NCBI GenBank assembly: GCA_051650265.1
Contig: JBOFIR010000071.1
Location: forward strand, 1 to 17,199
Source: JBOFEH01 sp051650265
Lineage (GTDB): Bacteria; Bacillota; Clostridia; Lachnospirales; Cellulosilyticaceae
Direction: 5' to 3'
DNA length: 17,199 nt
Below, in pieces: positions 1 to 7,697 of this stretch. Positions within the stretch are counted from its first letter, which is position 1. Each line of letters begins with the position of its first letter. The notes under the pieces were generated by a model. It was not told the origin of the DNA. It made no database searches and saw nothing but the letters and a program-made list of their open reading frames with translations. Both the position numbers and the translations under genes were made by a program.

Positions 1-778
1 CATAGGCAATAGCGAGTCTCACTTTCTCCCGCGCAGGTGTCTGTGCATAGTGCAGGAGGTCACTCATCACCTCGGGTGTGCATGCCATCTGGATCGGTCC
101 GTTTGCCGCATCACTCACATTGACCGCCGCAGGCACCACTGGGAAGACATAGCTATGATCCTGATCACCCGTACGGGTAGGCATTCCAATGATCATCCCT
201 GCCAGTTTGTCAAAGCGCTCAGGATGATTGAACGCCTCGCTCCGCAGGCTATAGAGTCCACCCCCTAAGTCACCATAAGAAAGCACCACCACTTTGTCTT
301 GGTACTTCTCCCCTTTGGACTCTAGTTCAGCCAGGCGATCTAGCTGTACAAGCTCCGCCTCGCGTTCTCCTCTGAGTATGCCGCCTAGTGTGACTTGTGG
401 CACAAAATCTTCTAAGAGTTTGTATGACTTTAGGACTTTGCCCGCCTCACTGACCACCTCTAGTACAGGTTTTGCCTTGGGGATGGCAACAGACATATGG
501 AAAGGCTGTTTGTACCCATCTAGTGTGGGGAGGGTCTCAAGGCCAAGTGCCTGAAACTGCTCCGCGATATAATCTGCTGCTTTTTCATTTTCCATCGTCC
601 CTGCCAGTCGCCCTGCATATTCAGCCTTGGTCAGCTCTTCAATCACATCCATCGCATATTTGCTAGAGGCTGCCAAAGGTACCTCATCCATCCGAAACGC
701 TTCTACTTGCCTACTACTACAGCCGCCTACCCATAGTGCCAGAAGACACATGCTGATCGCGGTTATCCTACGCTTCAT
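1..778 (-). CDS. M28-type aminopeptidase-like lipoprotein, C-terminal part beyond window
   Basis: Reading frame open from 778 to the left edge, 259 codons visible. The first 20 residues form a lipoprotein signal (KRR start, hydrophobic stretch, WVGGC with Cys20 as the lipid site), so the product is probably anchored on the outer face of the membrane. Residues 48-81 contain LTKAEYAGRLAGT followed by KAADYIAEQFQALGLE, the usual N-terminal signature of M28 zinc peptidases. Residues 100-200 look like an inserted PA-type domain (KVVVLSYGDLGGGLYSLRS). The zinc ligands lie past the window edge, so catalytic activity cannot be judged. The ATG at 778 is chosen because GGAG sits 8 bases upstream. An in-frame ATG at 784 is only 2 bases from GGAG. 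Transcribed away from the AraC gene at 922; no functional link is evident. Confidence 0.7.
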   Translation of the reverse strand, partial: MKRRITAISMCLLALWVGGCSSRQVEAFRMDEVPLAASSKYAMDVIEELTKAEYAGRLAGTMENEKAADYIAEQFQALGLETLPTLDGYKQPFHMSVAIPKAKPVLEVVSEAGKVLKSYKLLEDFVPQVTLGGILRGEREAELVQLDRLAELESKGEKYQDKVVVLSYGDLGGGLYSLRSEAFNHPERFDKLAGMIIGMPTRTGDQDHSYVFPVVPAAVNVSDAANGPIQMACTPEVMSDLLHYAQTPAREKVRLAIAY

Positions 779-882
779 TGTCATCACTCCGTTCACAGGT
801 TCTGATTTTCAAACCTTTTGTTAGTATGTCCAATTGTCGGTTGAAAGACACGTCCGTTAGCGACTCCTTATTATTTTTTATA

Positions 883-891
883 TGTTATAAT
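883..891 (+). promoter_or_regulatory. Extended -10 promoter of the first AraC-type regulator
   Basis: A perfect TATAAT at 886-891 is preceded by TG at 883-884, giving an extended -10 element. No good -35 hexamer is seen at 16-18 bases. A start point near 898 would give a short leader of about 24 bases containing GGAG at 911-914. This supports translation from the ATG at 922 and not from the longer open frame that begins at 778. Confidence 0.6.
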
Positions 892-921
892 GAAACTAAG
901 AAAATAGAGTGGAGTAAAAAA

Positions 922-1659
922 ATGACAAAAGGGACTCTTTTAAATTATAATAAACAGACTTGTGGGCCACAGTGGCAAGTAGATGGGGCAGGCGACTGTT
1001 TTCATAGAATCTACTATATGTATGCTGGGGATGTCACCTATACCTCTGCGCATCTACAGACCAAACTCAGGCCAAACCATTTGTATATCTTGCCTGCCAA
1101 TACACCTTATCATCTCACACATCACCCTGCTCATCCTTTTGAAGTCTTGTGGTTTCATCTGAGTTGTCCTTATGCGCTTGTCAGTGCATTGGTAGCGATT
1201 CCTATAGCTCCTGACAGCGCGGCTCACCATCTCCTTCAGGGATTAGCCGCTTCTACAGACAAAGACCGCGTGATCATAGAAAAAATATTAGAGGCACTCC
1301 TCTTAGTTTTAGAACAAGACTACCCCCTCAAAAAAACGGCGATGAATGCGACAGAAAGCATCGTCCACTATATCCATGAACACCTCGCCGAAGATCTCTC
1401 CAATGAGCAACTCGCCCAGCTAGTAGGCTATAACAAAAACTATATGATTAAAAAATTCAAGGTTGCGACTGGTTTAGCACCAAGGCAATATGTGATCAAA
1501 GTGAAGATGAGCTATGGCAAGCAATATCTGGCACATGGAAAAAGTGTCAAAGAAGTTGCTGACTTACTGGGCTACAAAGATGCCAACGTCTTTAGTCGGG
1601 ATTTCAAAAAATATGATGGTCAAAACCCTTCCTATTATATAGGGCACACCATCCCATAA
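922..1659 (+). CDS. AraC-family transcriptional regulator
   Basis: 245 residues. The N-terminal half (about 20-85) has the cupin-like sensor pattern of AraC regulators: a glycine-rich strand region, then LRPNHLYILPANTPYHL and EVLWFHL. The C-terminal half (about 142-240) is the two-helix-turn-helix DNA-binding domain. The first helix pair is at LSNEQLAQLVGYNKNYMIKKF, and the second is at VKEVADLLGYKDANVFSRDF followed by the family signature tail GQNPSYY. The start is set by GGAG 7 bases upstream and by the promoter at 883-891, although the frame stays open upstream to 778. It lies 107 bases before the UroD-like gene on the same strand, and repeats in the gap look like operator half-sites, so that gene is its likely target. 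The inducer is unknown; by family it is probably a small sugar or related metabolite. Confidence 0.9.
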   Translation: MTKGTLLNYNKQTCGPQWQVDGAGDCFHRIYYMYAGDVTYTSAHLQTKLRPNHLYILPANTPYHLTHHPAHPFEVLWFHLSCPYALVSALVAIPIAPDSAAHHLLQGLAASTDKDRVIIEKILEALLLVLEQDYPLKKTAMNATESIVHYIHEHLAEDLSNEQLAQLVGYNKNYMIKKFKVATGLAPRQYVIKVKMSYGKQYLAHGKSVKEVADLLGYKDANVFSRDFKKYDGQNPSYYIGHTIP

Positions 1660-1724
1660 AGTGATTATTTGCAAGATTAAAGTGAATTTGTGTTATATAT
1701 CAAAAACTTAGGCTGCTGTACAAT
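1657..1724 (+). promoter_or_regulatory. Candidate AraC operator repeats and weak promoter of the UroD-like gene
   Basis: TAAAGTGA occurs at 1657-1664 (overlapping the stop codon of the AraC gene) and again at 1678-1685, a spacing of exactly 21 bases. That is two helical turns, the spacing typical of tandem AraC-family half-sites. A third copy with one mismatch (TATAGTGA) lies at 1730-1737. A possible -10 (TACAAT) is at 1719-1724 with only a poor -35 (TATATC at 1696-1701), as expected for an activator-dependent promoter. The binding assignment is inference. Confidence 0.4.
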
Positions 1725-1766
1725 CTACTTATAGTGATAAATCAACCTATGTAAGGAGATTACGTG

Positions 1767-3011
1767 ATGCACATGAGTTTAAAAGATAAGATCATATTGC
1801 AAGAACTCGGTAAAAAGTACGCTGAGATCGCACACTTAGATCAGCAGCAAACCAATATCACAAACTGGCAACGTCTCAATAGTCTCAGTCCTGGCGCCAA
1901 ACCCATGGTGATGATCGATCAACTACCTTGGCATGAATTAAATAGCAATGACGAACTAACTTTACAATGCGAGGATCCTTTCTGCCGCTCCATCGAGAAT
2001 CACCTGAGACAAACCCTGTATAAATGGACACACATGGCTACAGATATGGTGGTTATGCCCTACATCGGCATCGGCAAAGTCATCAGCAGTACAGGGATCG
2101 GTATCAGCATCGACGAAGAAATAGGCTTTACAGATAAGAATAATGATGTTGTCGCCCATAAATATAGCGATTCTCTGGCAGATGAAGAAGCCTTAGCCAA
2201 AATCCACCCTTCAACCATTACTTATGACGAAGCACTGACACACACCTATCTTCACCGCGCCGAAGAAATCTTCAAAGATATCCTCCCTGTAAAATTAACA
2301 GGTGTTGTCCCTGGCTTCCGCGTTTGGGATGAACTTACCATGTACCGAGGCGTCACCCCATTGTTGTTAGATATGATGGATCGCCCAGAGTTCATCCATG
2401 CCATTATGGAAAAGCTGACACAAATAGAGCTCGATATCTTGACCCAGTACGAGCAACTCGGTCTGTTGGATCCTCAGTCACCGACGGTGCATTGCTCAGG
2501 TACCTTTACCACTGAGATGACGCGCCATGCTCAGCAAGACGTCCCTGCAACTGCCAAGGACTGTTGGGCCTATGGCATGGGCCAGATCTTCTCCTCTTGC
2601 TCCCCAGCTATGCATGATGAATTTGAGATTGCCTACGCAAAGCGCTATTATGAACGATGTGGTCTCGTGTACTATGGCTGCTGCGAACCCCTTCATCAGA
2701 AGATTGATATCATCCGCAAGTTGCCTCATGTACGCAAAATTTCCATGAGCCCATGGGCAGATGTAGAAGTCGCAGCCGCAAATATCAAAAGAGATTATGT
2801 GCTTTCTCGCAAACCAAACCCAGCACTTTTGGCTCCTCACACCATGGATGAGGATGCCATCAAAAAAGAAATCATTGGCACATTAAAAGCCTGTGAGGCC
2901 TACGGCACCCCATGTGAGTTTATTCTCAAAGATGTGAGCACAGTTAATTACAAACCCGAGCGGTTATTCAAATGGAGTCAGCTTGTAGGCGATATCATCG
3001 CCAATTATTAG
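1767..3011 (+). CDS. Uroporphyrinogen decarboxylase-like (URO-D superfamily) protein
   Basis: 414 residues, no signal peptide, cytoplasmic. The sequence fits the URO-D/MtaA-type TIM-barrel superfamily. This superfamily includes haem-pathway decarboxylases and zinc-dependent methyltransferases that work with corrinoid proteins. The stretch VYYGCCEPLHQKIDIIRKLP (about 301-320) sits where methyltransferase members carry their metal-binding His/Cys motif, and Cys305-Cys306 are candidate ligands. VHCSG at 241-245 is a further candidate. It is unlikely to be housekeeping HemE: there are no haem genes nearby and the N-terminal active-site region is not the HemE type. Strong AAGGAG lies 8 bases before the ATG at 1767; a GTG at 1764 is in frame but too close. 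It follows an AraC regulator and is closed by a terminator, so it is probably a one-gene regulated unit. The substrate is unknown. Confidence 0.75.
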   Translation: MHMSLKDKIILQELGKKYAEIAHLDQQQTNITNWQRLNSLSPGAKPMVMIDQLPWHELNSNDELTLQCEDPFCRSIENHLRQTLYKWTHMATDMVVMPYIGIGKVISSTGIGISIDEEIGFTDKNNDVVAHKYSDSLADEEALAKIHPSTITYDEALTHTYLHRAEEIFKDILPVKLTGVVPGFRVWDELTMYRGVTPLLLDMMDRPEFIHAIMEKLTQIELDILTQYEQLGLLDPQSPTVHCSGTFTTEMTRHAQQDVPATAKDCWAYGMGQIFSSCSPAMHDEFEIAYAKRYYERCGLVYYGCCEPLHQKIDIIRKLPHVRKISMSPWADVEVAAANIKRDYVLSRKPNPALLAPHTMDEDAIKKEIIGTLKACEAYGTPCEFILKDVSTVNYKPERLFKWSQLVGDIIANY

Positions 3012-3032
3012 ATCCACTTCACCCCAAAATCA

Positions 3033-3081
3033 AAAGGCAGTTGTACCACTCACCGCATCAGTGAATGGTACAACTGCCTTT
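3033..3081. terminator. Two-way intrinsic terminator between convergent genes
   Basis: A 16-bp perfect stem (3033-3048 with 3066-3081; plus-strand arm AAAGGCAGTTGTACCA) is followed by a C/A mismatch and a further 4-bp stem (3050-3053 with 3061-3064) around a 7-base loop. T-rich tails follow on both strands (TTTATTTTA on plus, TTTTGATTTT on minus). It serves the UroD-like gene ending at 3011 and the fucosidase gene ending at 3092. Its sequence resembles the terminator at 8517-8565. Confidence 0.92.
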
Positions 3082-3091
3082 ATTTTATGGT

Positions 3092-4312
3092 TTATTTCTT
3101 TTCGAGTTCAGCTACGCGCACCACCCAGCTTTCTCCATATTGGAAAGAAGTCGGTTCGATCACAAGAAGGCCTTTCTCAAGGTCTTGTGAGAAACTCACA
3201 GTACTGCCATTTTCTAGCCATCTCCCACTTGTGATCGCTTGATCCACTTGGGTAAAGGTGCTGTAGTGACGCTCTGTGAGCTTCACCACGTTTTCATCCC
3301 CCCATGTTGGTATATCATGTAAGAACACGTAGATATGCGTGTCTGTCTCTAAGGCAAAGTCTTTGCCATAGCCTTTGATGGCTGTCACTTCTGCGTCAAA
3401 GAACGCTTCGCCATACTTGCTGGTCCATTTGCCAATGGCCTCCAGGTACCCTTCATGAAGCAGTGGCTGACTGCCATCTACATTGGTAAAGATCCCGAGC
3501 AGGAAGTTTCCGCCTACTTTTCTACAAGAAACCATCGCCTCAAGGATGTCTTTCATCGACTTCACATTGATATCTGTTGCAATTCCCCAATGTTCACACA
3601 GCGGATAGCACATCTCACCCATATATTCTTTCTCCATACCTGTGCAGTCTAACTTCTGTGGTACACCTTGTTCGAATGTGACACAGTCAATCTCTTGGTG
3701 TCCGAACACCCCTTGCGCTTCCAGACCTGTGTTGTTGATAATGATGGCATCTGGCTGATACTTACGGATGATGCCATACATTGCATCAAGTTCCCAAGCA
3801 CCTGCTGGTTTGCTCCAGTTACCATCGAGCCAGAAGCCACCGATCTTGCCATAGTTGCGGCAAAGAACTTCAATAGAATCTCTCAGGTACTGTAAGTAAG
3901 CTGGAAAATCATTCTCAAAGTCAGGGTGTTGCCAGTCCACTGTGGTGTGGTATAAGAAAGGCATGATCTCTGCCTCATGACAAGCATCCACAAATTCTTT
4001 GACAATATCTTTGCCATTTGGTGTATGCATCACATCATAAGTGGTAAGCCCACGTGTGTCATAGAGTGAGAAGCCATCATGATGTCTTGTTGTAAATGTA
4101 ATATACTTGGCCCCTGAGATCTTAGCCGCATGAATCACCTTTTTGGCATCAAAGCTACTGTAGTCAAAGGCCAGTGCCTTCTGCTTATACACCTCTGGGT
4201 CATGTTGGCGTAGATTCATCGCCCACTCACCATTCTCATATTGCACATAGGCACCGTAGTGCACAAATAAACCAAATCCTCTTTTTTGAAACGCTTTAAT
4301 TCTTGCTTCCAT
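3092..4312 (-). CDS. GH29 alpha-L-fucosidase, cytoplasmic
   Basis: 406 residues without a signal peptide. It releases terminal alpha-L-fucose from oligosaccharides with retention of configuration (family knowledge). GH29 hallmarks are visible in order: GLFVHYGAY (14-22), KYITFTTRHHDGFSLYDT (69-86), GGFWLDGNW (158-166) with Asp163 as the likely nucleophile, and GGNFLLGI (267-274). A short beta-rich C-terminal domain follows; no carbohydrate-binding module is attached. AGGAGG lies 6 bases before the ATG. It is the last gene of the operon, 59 bases after the second permease. The cytoplasmic enzyme probably acts on fucosylated sugars brought in by the transporter. The general acid/base residue, which varies between GH29 members, cannot be fixed by eye. 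Linkage preference is not known. Confidence 0.93.
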   Translation of the reverse strand: MEARIKAFQKRGFGLFVHYGAYVQYENGEWAMNLRQHDPEVYKQKALAFDYSSFDAKKVIHAAKISGAKYITFTTRHHDGFSLYDTRGLTTYDVMHTPNGKDIVKEFVDACHEAEIMPFLYHTTVDWQHPDFENDFPAYLQYLRDSIEVLCRNYGKIGGFWLDGNWSKPAGAWELDAMYGIIRKYQPDAIIINNTGLEAQGVFGHQEIDCVTFEQGVPQKLDCTGMEKEYMGEMCYPLCEHWGIATDINVKSMKDILEAMVSCRKVGGNFLLGIFTNVDGSQPLLHEGYLEAIGKWTSKYGEAFFDAEVTAIKGYGKDFALETDTHIYVFLHDIPTWGDENVVKLTERHYSTFTQVDQAITSGRWLENGSTVSFSQDLEKGLLVIEPTSFQYGESWVVRVAELEKK

Positions 4313-4371
4313 TTTTTATCCTCCTGATGACATTTTGTCTGTTATAAAATGTGTATTTTATGTTTTATTTT

Positions 4372-5229
4372 TTAACCTTTTACGCCGCCTCCGGTTACCC
4401 CTGCAATGATCCGATCAGATAAGAACAGGTAGAGAATGAAGGTTGGTAAAAAGACGATAACAACTGCTGCAAACATCGCTGCCCAGTCCCCAGAATACTT
4501 CATAGACTGTACCATGGCGTACAGACCTACTGCTACTGGCTTCAACTTGGCATCGTCAATCAATATGTAGGAAATGAAATACTCATTCCAAATGGTAATA
4601 AAGTTAAACACAAGGAGCGTGATGACTCCTGGCTGCGCCAATGGGAACATAATGCGCCAGAATGTGCCGATCGGGCCACACCCATCAATGGCCGCTGCCT
4701 CTTCAAAGTCTCCAGGTAGTGACTGGAAGAAACTGTAGAGGAAAAATACTGTAAAAGGAACCGTCATACAAATATATAAGAAGATAATGGTCAGACGATT
4801 ATTGGTTGCCCCCATCTTAGAGAGCATAGAGTATAGTGGAAGAATAATCATGACCATAGGGATGCTCATGCCGATGACGAATGCATTGAGTAGCGCCTTC
4901 CTCCCTCTAAAACGTGCTCTTGCCAGTGCATAAGATGCAGGTGCCCCTACCAAGATCACCCCAATACTTGCTGTACAGGTATAAATCACGGAGTTCATAA
5001 AGTACTTGGCCACATTGTGAGAAAACAGTGCGTTCTTGTAATTGACAAAGTTGAGTCCACTCTCAAATTTGAGCATGGTCCCATTGAAGATTTCCTTGGT
5101 TGTAGAAAGTGATGCGAGCACAACCCAACCAATCATAATGAAGATAAATACCGCCCAGATAATCAGTAGGAGATAAGCTGGCCCTAATGCAAGTTGTTTC
5201 TTTCCTTTTAATTTTGCTAAACCCTTCAT
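4372..5229 (-). CDS. Sugar ABC transporter permease, MalG-type (CUT1)
   Basis: 285 residues with about six membrane segments; the first spans about 16-41. The cytoplasmic EAA loop that docks to the ATPase is clear at about 176-203: EEAAAIDGCGPIGTFWRIMF followed by PLAQPGVIT. The tail SDRIIAGVTGGGVKG is typical of MalG-type permeases of the CUT1 family, which import oligosaccharides. The upstream permease ends at 5241, leaving an 11-base gap, and the AGGAGG of this gene overlaps that stop codon, so the two permeases are probably translationally coupled. It would form a heterodimer with the product of 5241-6152. Substrate is inferred only from the neighbouring fucosidase. Confidence 0.93.
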   Translation of the reverse strand: MKGLAKLKGKKQLALGPAYLLLIIWAVFIFIMIGWVVLASLSTTKEIFNGTMLKFESGLNFVNYKNALFSHNVAKYFMNSVIYTCTASIGVILVGAPASYALARARFRGRKALLNAFVIGMSIPMVMIILPLYSMLSKMGATNNRLTIIFLYICMTVPFTVFFLYSFFQSLPGDFEEAAAIDGCGPIGTFWRIMFPLAQPGVITLLVFNFITIWNEYFISYILIDDAKLKPVAVGLYAMVQSMKYSGDWAAMFAAVVIVFLPTFILYLFLSDRIIAGVTGGGVKG

Positions 5230-5240
5230 CTGCTCGCCTC

Positions 5241-6152
5241 CTAAAATTCAATTTCTGAGTCTTTCATGAGATAGTTCACAATCGCAAAGACCACTACAAT
5301 AATAATGGATAAAATCACACCGATGGCTGCACCTGCACCCACATTGATCTCTGTAGTACCTCGGCTTCCGCCAAATACCAACTGATACATATAGATCATA
5401 GGTGTAATCGTTCCTTCTGAGAGATCAAAAGGTGTAAACACTTGTGTCCAGATAAAGAACCCTACAACAATGACTGTCCACAAAGTAATTACTGACTTAA
5501 TCACATCTTTCATCAAAGGTAAGCTGATGGAGAAGAATCTTCGCCATAGGCCCGCGCCTTCGATCATAGCTGCCTCATAATAGGTATATGGAATACGCTC
5601 AATCCCCGCAATGAAGATCAACATAAAGTACCCCACAATTCCGAAGGAAAAAGCAACAACCATACATAAGAAGATGTTTTGAGGGGATGTCCACTGCGCA
5701 TTGACCATCTGCTCAATCCCCAGAAGCTTACCGATGGATTTGAGCAGGCCGAACTTTGCACTATAGACGTATTGTACCCACATGGTTCCAAGTGCCACTG
5801 CGGATACCACGTTGGGTAAGTAGATGATGGCACGCCAAAATCCTTTGAACTTCACCCCTGATGTGAGGATGATTGCAAAGAGCATGGCAAAGACCAACGA
5901 TAAAACCCCACCGATACTCCAGATCCCTGCAATATTGCGAAGTGAAATCAAGAACATACGTGATGAAAAAAGCATTTTATAATTTTCAAGTCCAACCCAT
6001 TTCCAGCTGGAGATCGTGTCCGAAATATTGCCAACTTCACTAAAGCTCATACCTGTTGTGACGATGATGGGATACAAGAACATGATTAAAAAACAAGCCA
6101 CTGCTGGTGCCAAAAAGATAAAGAGTGTCTTTTTGTCCATTTTCATACGCAT
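5241..6152 (-). CDS. Sugar ABC transporter permease, MalF-type (CUT1)
   Basis: 303 residues with about six membrane segments, beginning KKTLFIFLAPAVACFLIMFL after a short basic N-terminus. The EAA loop is at about 192-211: YEAAMIEGAGLWRRFFSISL followed by PLM. The tail YLMKDSEIEF is common in this family. The frame opens at 6167, but AAGGAAG at 6163-6157 lies 4 bases before the ATG at 6152 and downstream of the one at 6167, so 6152 is chosen. It partners with the MalG-type permease next to it and with the binding protein encoded upstream. The ATPase is absent from the window. Confidence 0.93.
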   Translation of the reverse strand: MRMKMDKKTLFIFLAPAVACFLIMFLYPIIVTTGMSFSEVGNISDTISSWKWVGLENYKMLFSSRMFLISLRNIAGIWSIGGVLSLVFAMLFAIILTSGVKFKGFWRAIIYLPNVVSAVALGTMWVQYVYSAKFGLLKSIGKLLGIEQMVNAQWTSPQNIFLCMVVAFSFGIVGYFMLIFIAGIERIPYTYYEAAMIEGAGLWRRFFSISLPLMKDVIKSVITLWTVIVVGFFIWTQVFTPFDLSEGTITPMIYMYQLVFGGSRGTTEINVGAGAAIGVILSIIIVVVFAIVNYLMKDSEIEF

Positions 6153-6171
6153 CACACTTCCTTTCATGAGT

Positions 6172-6206
6172 TTAAAGAAACGTATCCTACCGATACGTTT
6201 CTTTAA
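6172..6206 (-). other. Intercistronic hairpin between binding-protein and permease genes
   Basis: A 15-bp perfect inverted repeat (6172-6186 with 6192-6206, arms TTAAAGAAACGTATC and its complement) with a 5-base loop sits 27 bases after the binding-protein stop codon. On the minus-strand transcript the stem is followed only by TTTAAACTC, with no long U run, so it is more likely an mRNA-stabilising or partial-termination element than a full terminator. Such elements often make binding protein more abundant than permease in sugar ABC operons. Confidence 0.75.
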
Positions 6207-6233
6207 TCTTACATTGGTTCTGATTGATTTAGC

Positions 6234-7571
6234 TTACATCCCAACCATACGATCTACAAATTGTTGTGGTGTGATCTTGCCACTGATCAGCTCTACGAAA
6301 GCAGCACTGATTGTTGCTGAAAGGTTACCATTGTCTTCCATACCACCACTCCATGGCAGCCACTCTTCTGTGCCTACAAACACATCTTTTGCATCCACGA
6401 GTTGTTTTGGCCATACACTATCTAGACCTGATGGAATCCCATAAGTTGCTTCTGCAATCTTACCATCCCAATCCCCTGTTGTGAGGTAGGCGATAAAGTC
6501 AAATGCAGCTTCTTGGTTCGCACTGTCTTTGTTGATGTAGAATGCTTGAGATGCGTAGTTTGCAGCTTTTGGATTGCCCTCTCCACCTGCTACACTTGGG
6601 AATTGGAATTGACCCCATGGGAAGTCTGGTCCTGTAACAGGCATCAATTCATTGACTAACCATGTGGCATTGAGGTACATAGATGCTTCACCATTTGCTA
6701 AGTCTTGTTGACCTGCTGGGAAGATGTTAGAGCTGACATTTGGATGGAAGTAGCCTTTTGCTGCAAGATCTGCATAAGCTTCTGCCATATGAAGTACAGC
6801 TGGGTCTTGCCACATCTCATCTTTGTTCTCTTTTACAAGCTCAGATACCCAGTCCCCGCCCTTTTCTCTTGCAAGGTAGTAGCCTGGTAAAGCAAGCATA
6901 TACGCATCATCTACTGTAATGGGTTTGTAGCCTGCTGTTTTTAATTTTTCACAAGCAGCTAAGAATTCATCCCATGTTGCTGGTACTGAAGTGATGCCTG
7001 CTTTTTCAAAATGCTCTTTGTTGTAGAACATACATTGTACGTAAGGTTGGTAGGGGATCCCATTGATTTGTCCCTCTTTAGAGTAAACTTTTGTGGTATC
7101 TACAGTTGCTTTGAGTACCACATCTTCATAATTTTTACCATTTGTTGTTGGGTAGCTTTTCTTAAAATAATCTGTCACATCCATAGCATAGTCTGCAGTT
7201 GCTGGCAATACCACATTGAGTGGGCCATCATAAAGGTCGATCTTTTCCCCTGCACTGAGTTTTGCTGGTATGATCTTATTGATCTCACGGCCTTGCCAGT
7301 TGATGTTAATGGTTACATTTTTGTTGTCTTTCATGTACTGTTTAGCCGCCTCACTAATCACTTGACCTTGTGGCTCTGCTTCATTCCACATAGACCAATA
7401 GGTGAGTTCAATAGGCTGTGCTGTCGTTTCTGCTGTTGTCTCCGTTGTTGTTTGCGCCTCAGCCGTCTTGTCTACTTCTTGGCTACCTGCTGGCTTTGCC
7501 TCTGGCTTGCTACAACCAGCTACCCCCGTTGCCATACATGCGACCATGAATAATGCAAATAATTTTCTCAT
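6234..7571 (-). CDS. Sugar ABC transporter substrate-binding lipoprotein (family 1)
   Basis: 445 residues. Signal peptide with lipobox GVAGC, Cys20 lipidated, followed by a low-complexity Thr/Glu/Ala linker (about 22-52) that tethers the binding domain. The mature part starts ELTYWSMWNEAEPQGQVI and contains GIPYQPYVQCMFYNKEHFEK and NGEASMYLNATWLV, typical of extracellular solute-binding proteins of CUT1 oligosaccharide importers. The C-terminal half has the family pattern NQEAAFDFIAYLTTGDWDGK. The ribosome site AAAGGGGG lies 6 bases before the ATG. First gene of the importer-fucosidase operon, divergent from the DeoR-type regulator. The ligand is not determined by sequence; fucosylated oligosaccharide is the contextual guess. 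Confidence 0.94.
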   Translation of the reverse strand: MRKLFALFMVACMATGVAGCSKPEAKPAGSQEVDKTAEAQTTTETTAETTAQPIELTYWSMWNEAEPQGQVISEAAKQYMKDNKNVTININWQGREINKIIPAKLSAGEKIDLYDGPLNVVLPATADYAMDVTDYFKKSYPTTNGKNYEDVVLKATVDTTKVYSKEGQINGIPYQPYVQCMFYNKEHFEKAGITSVPATWDEFLAACEKLKTAGYKPITVDDAYMLALPGYYLAREKGGDWVSELVKENKDEMWQDPAVLHMAEAYADLAAKGYFHPNVSSNIFPAGQQDLANGEASMYLNATWLVNELMPVTGPDFPWGQFQFPSVAGGEGNPKAANYASQAFYINKDSANQEAAFDFIAYLTTGDWDGKIAEATYGIPSGLDSVWPKQLVDAKDVFVGTEEWLPWSGGMEDNGNLSATISAAFVELISGKITPQQFVDRMVGM

Positions 7572-7603
7572 AATTTTCCCCCTTTAGATGGTGTTATTTG
7601 CCG

Positions 7604-7641
7604 ATAATATCTTGTATCCTAAGGATTTTTTTAGATATTAT
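7604..7641. promoter_or_regulatory. Candidate operator: nested inverted repeats over the importer operon start
   Basis: ATAATATCT at 7604-7612 is perfectly complementary to AGATATTAT at 7633-7641. Between them lies an odd palindrome ATCCT-A-AGGAT at 7616-7626. The outer arm covers the -10 of the predicted importer promoter and the inner palindrome covers the predicted start point near 7628, a good place for a repressor. Binding by the adjacent DeoR-type protein is inference. Confidence 0.45.
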
Positions 7642-7663
7642 GCTTATGACTGAATTATATCAA
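7635..7663 (-). promoter_or_regulatory. Promoter of the sugar importer-fucosidase operon
   Basis: On the minus strand, TTGATA (7663-7658) and TAATAT (7640-7635) are separated by 17 bases. A start point near 7628 would leave a leader of about 57 bases. A second possible -10 (TATAAT at 7661-7656) overlaps the -35 but has only a weak -35 of its own. Confidence 0.5.
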
Positions 7664-7697
7664 GACTATGGCTTTTTTTACATATTTTGCATATAAT

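Noticed and set aside
778..921. Upstream extension of the first AraC gene to base 778
   Set aside because: The extra 48 residues do not look like an AraC N-terminus, cross the divergent gene's start, and lie upstream of the predicted promoter; the ATG at 922 has its own GGAG.
2496..2840. 114-codon open frame on the minus strand
   Set aside because: Antisense to the UroD-like gene, without ribosome site or domain.
6016..6444. 142-codon open frame on the plus strand
   Set aside because: Spans two minus-strand genes and the hairpin between them; no coding signs.
7011..7553. 180-codon open frame on the plus strand
   Set aside because: Lies entirely antisense to the sugar-binding lipoprotein gene, has no ribosome site or known domain, and is Cys/Phe-rich as expected for a reverse-complement shadow.
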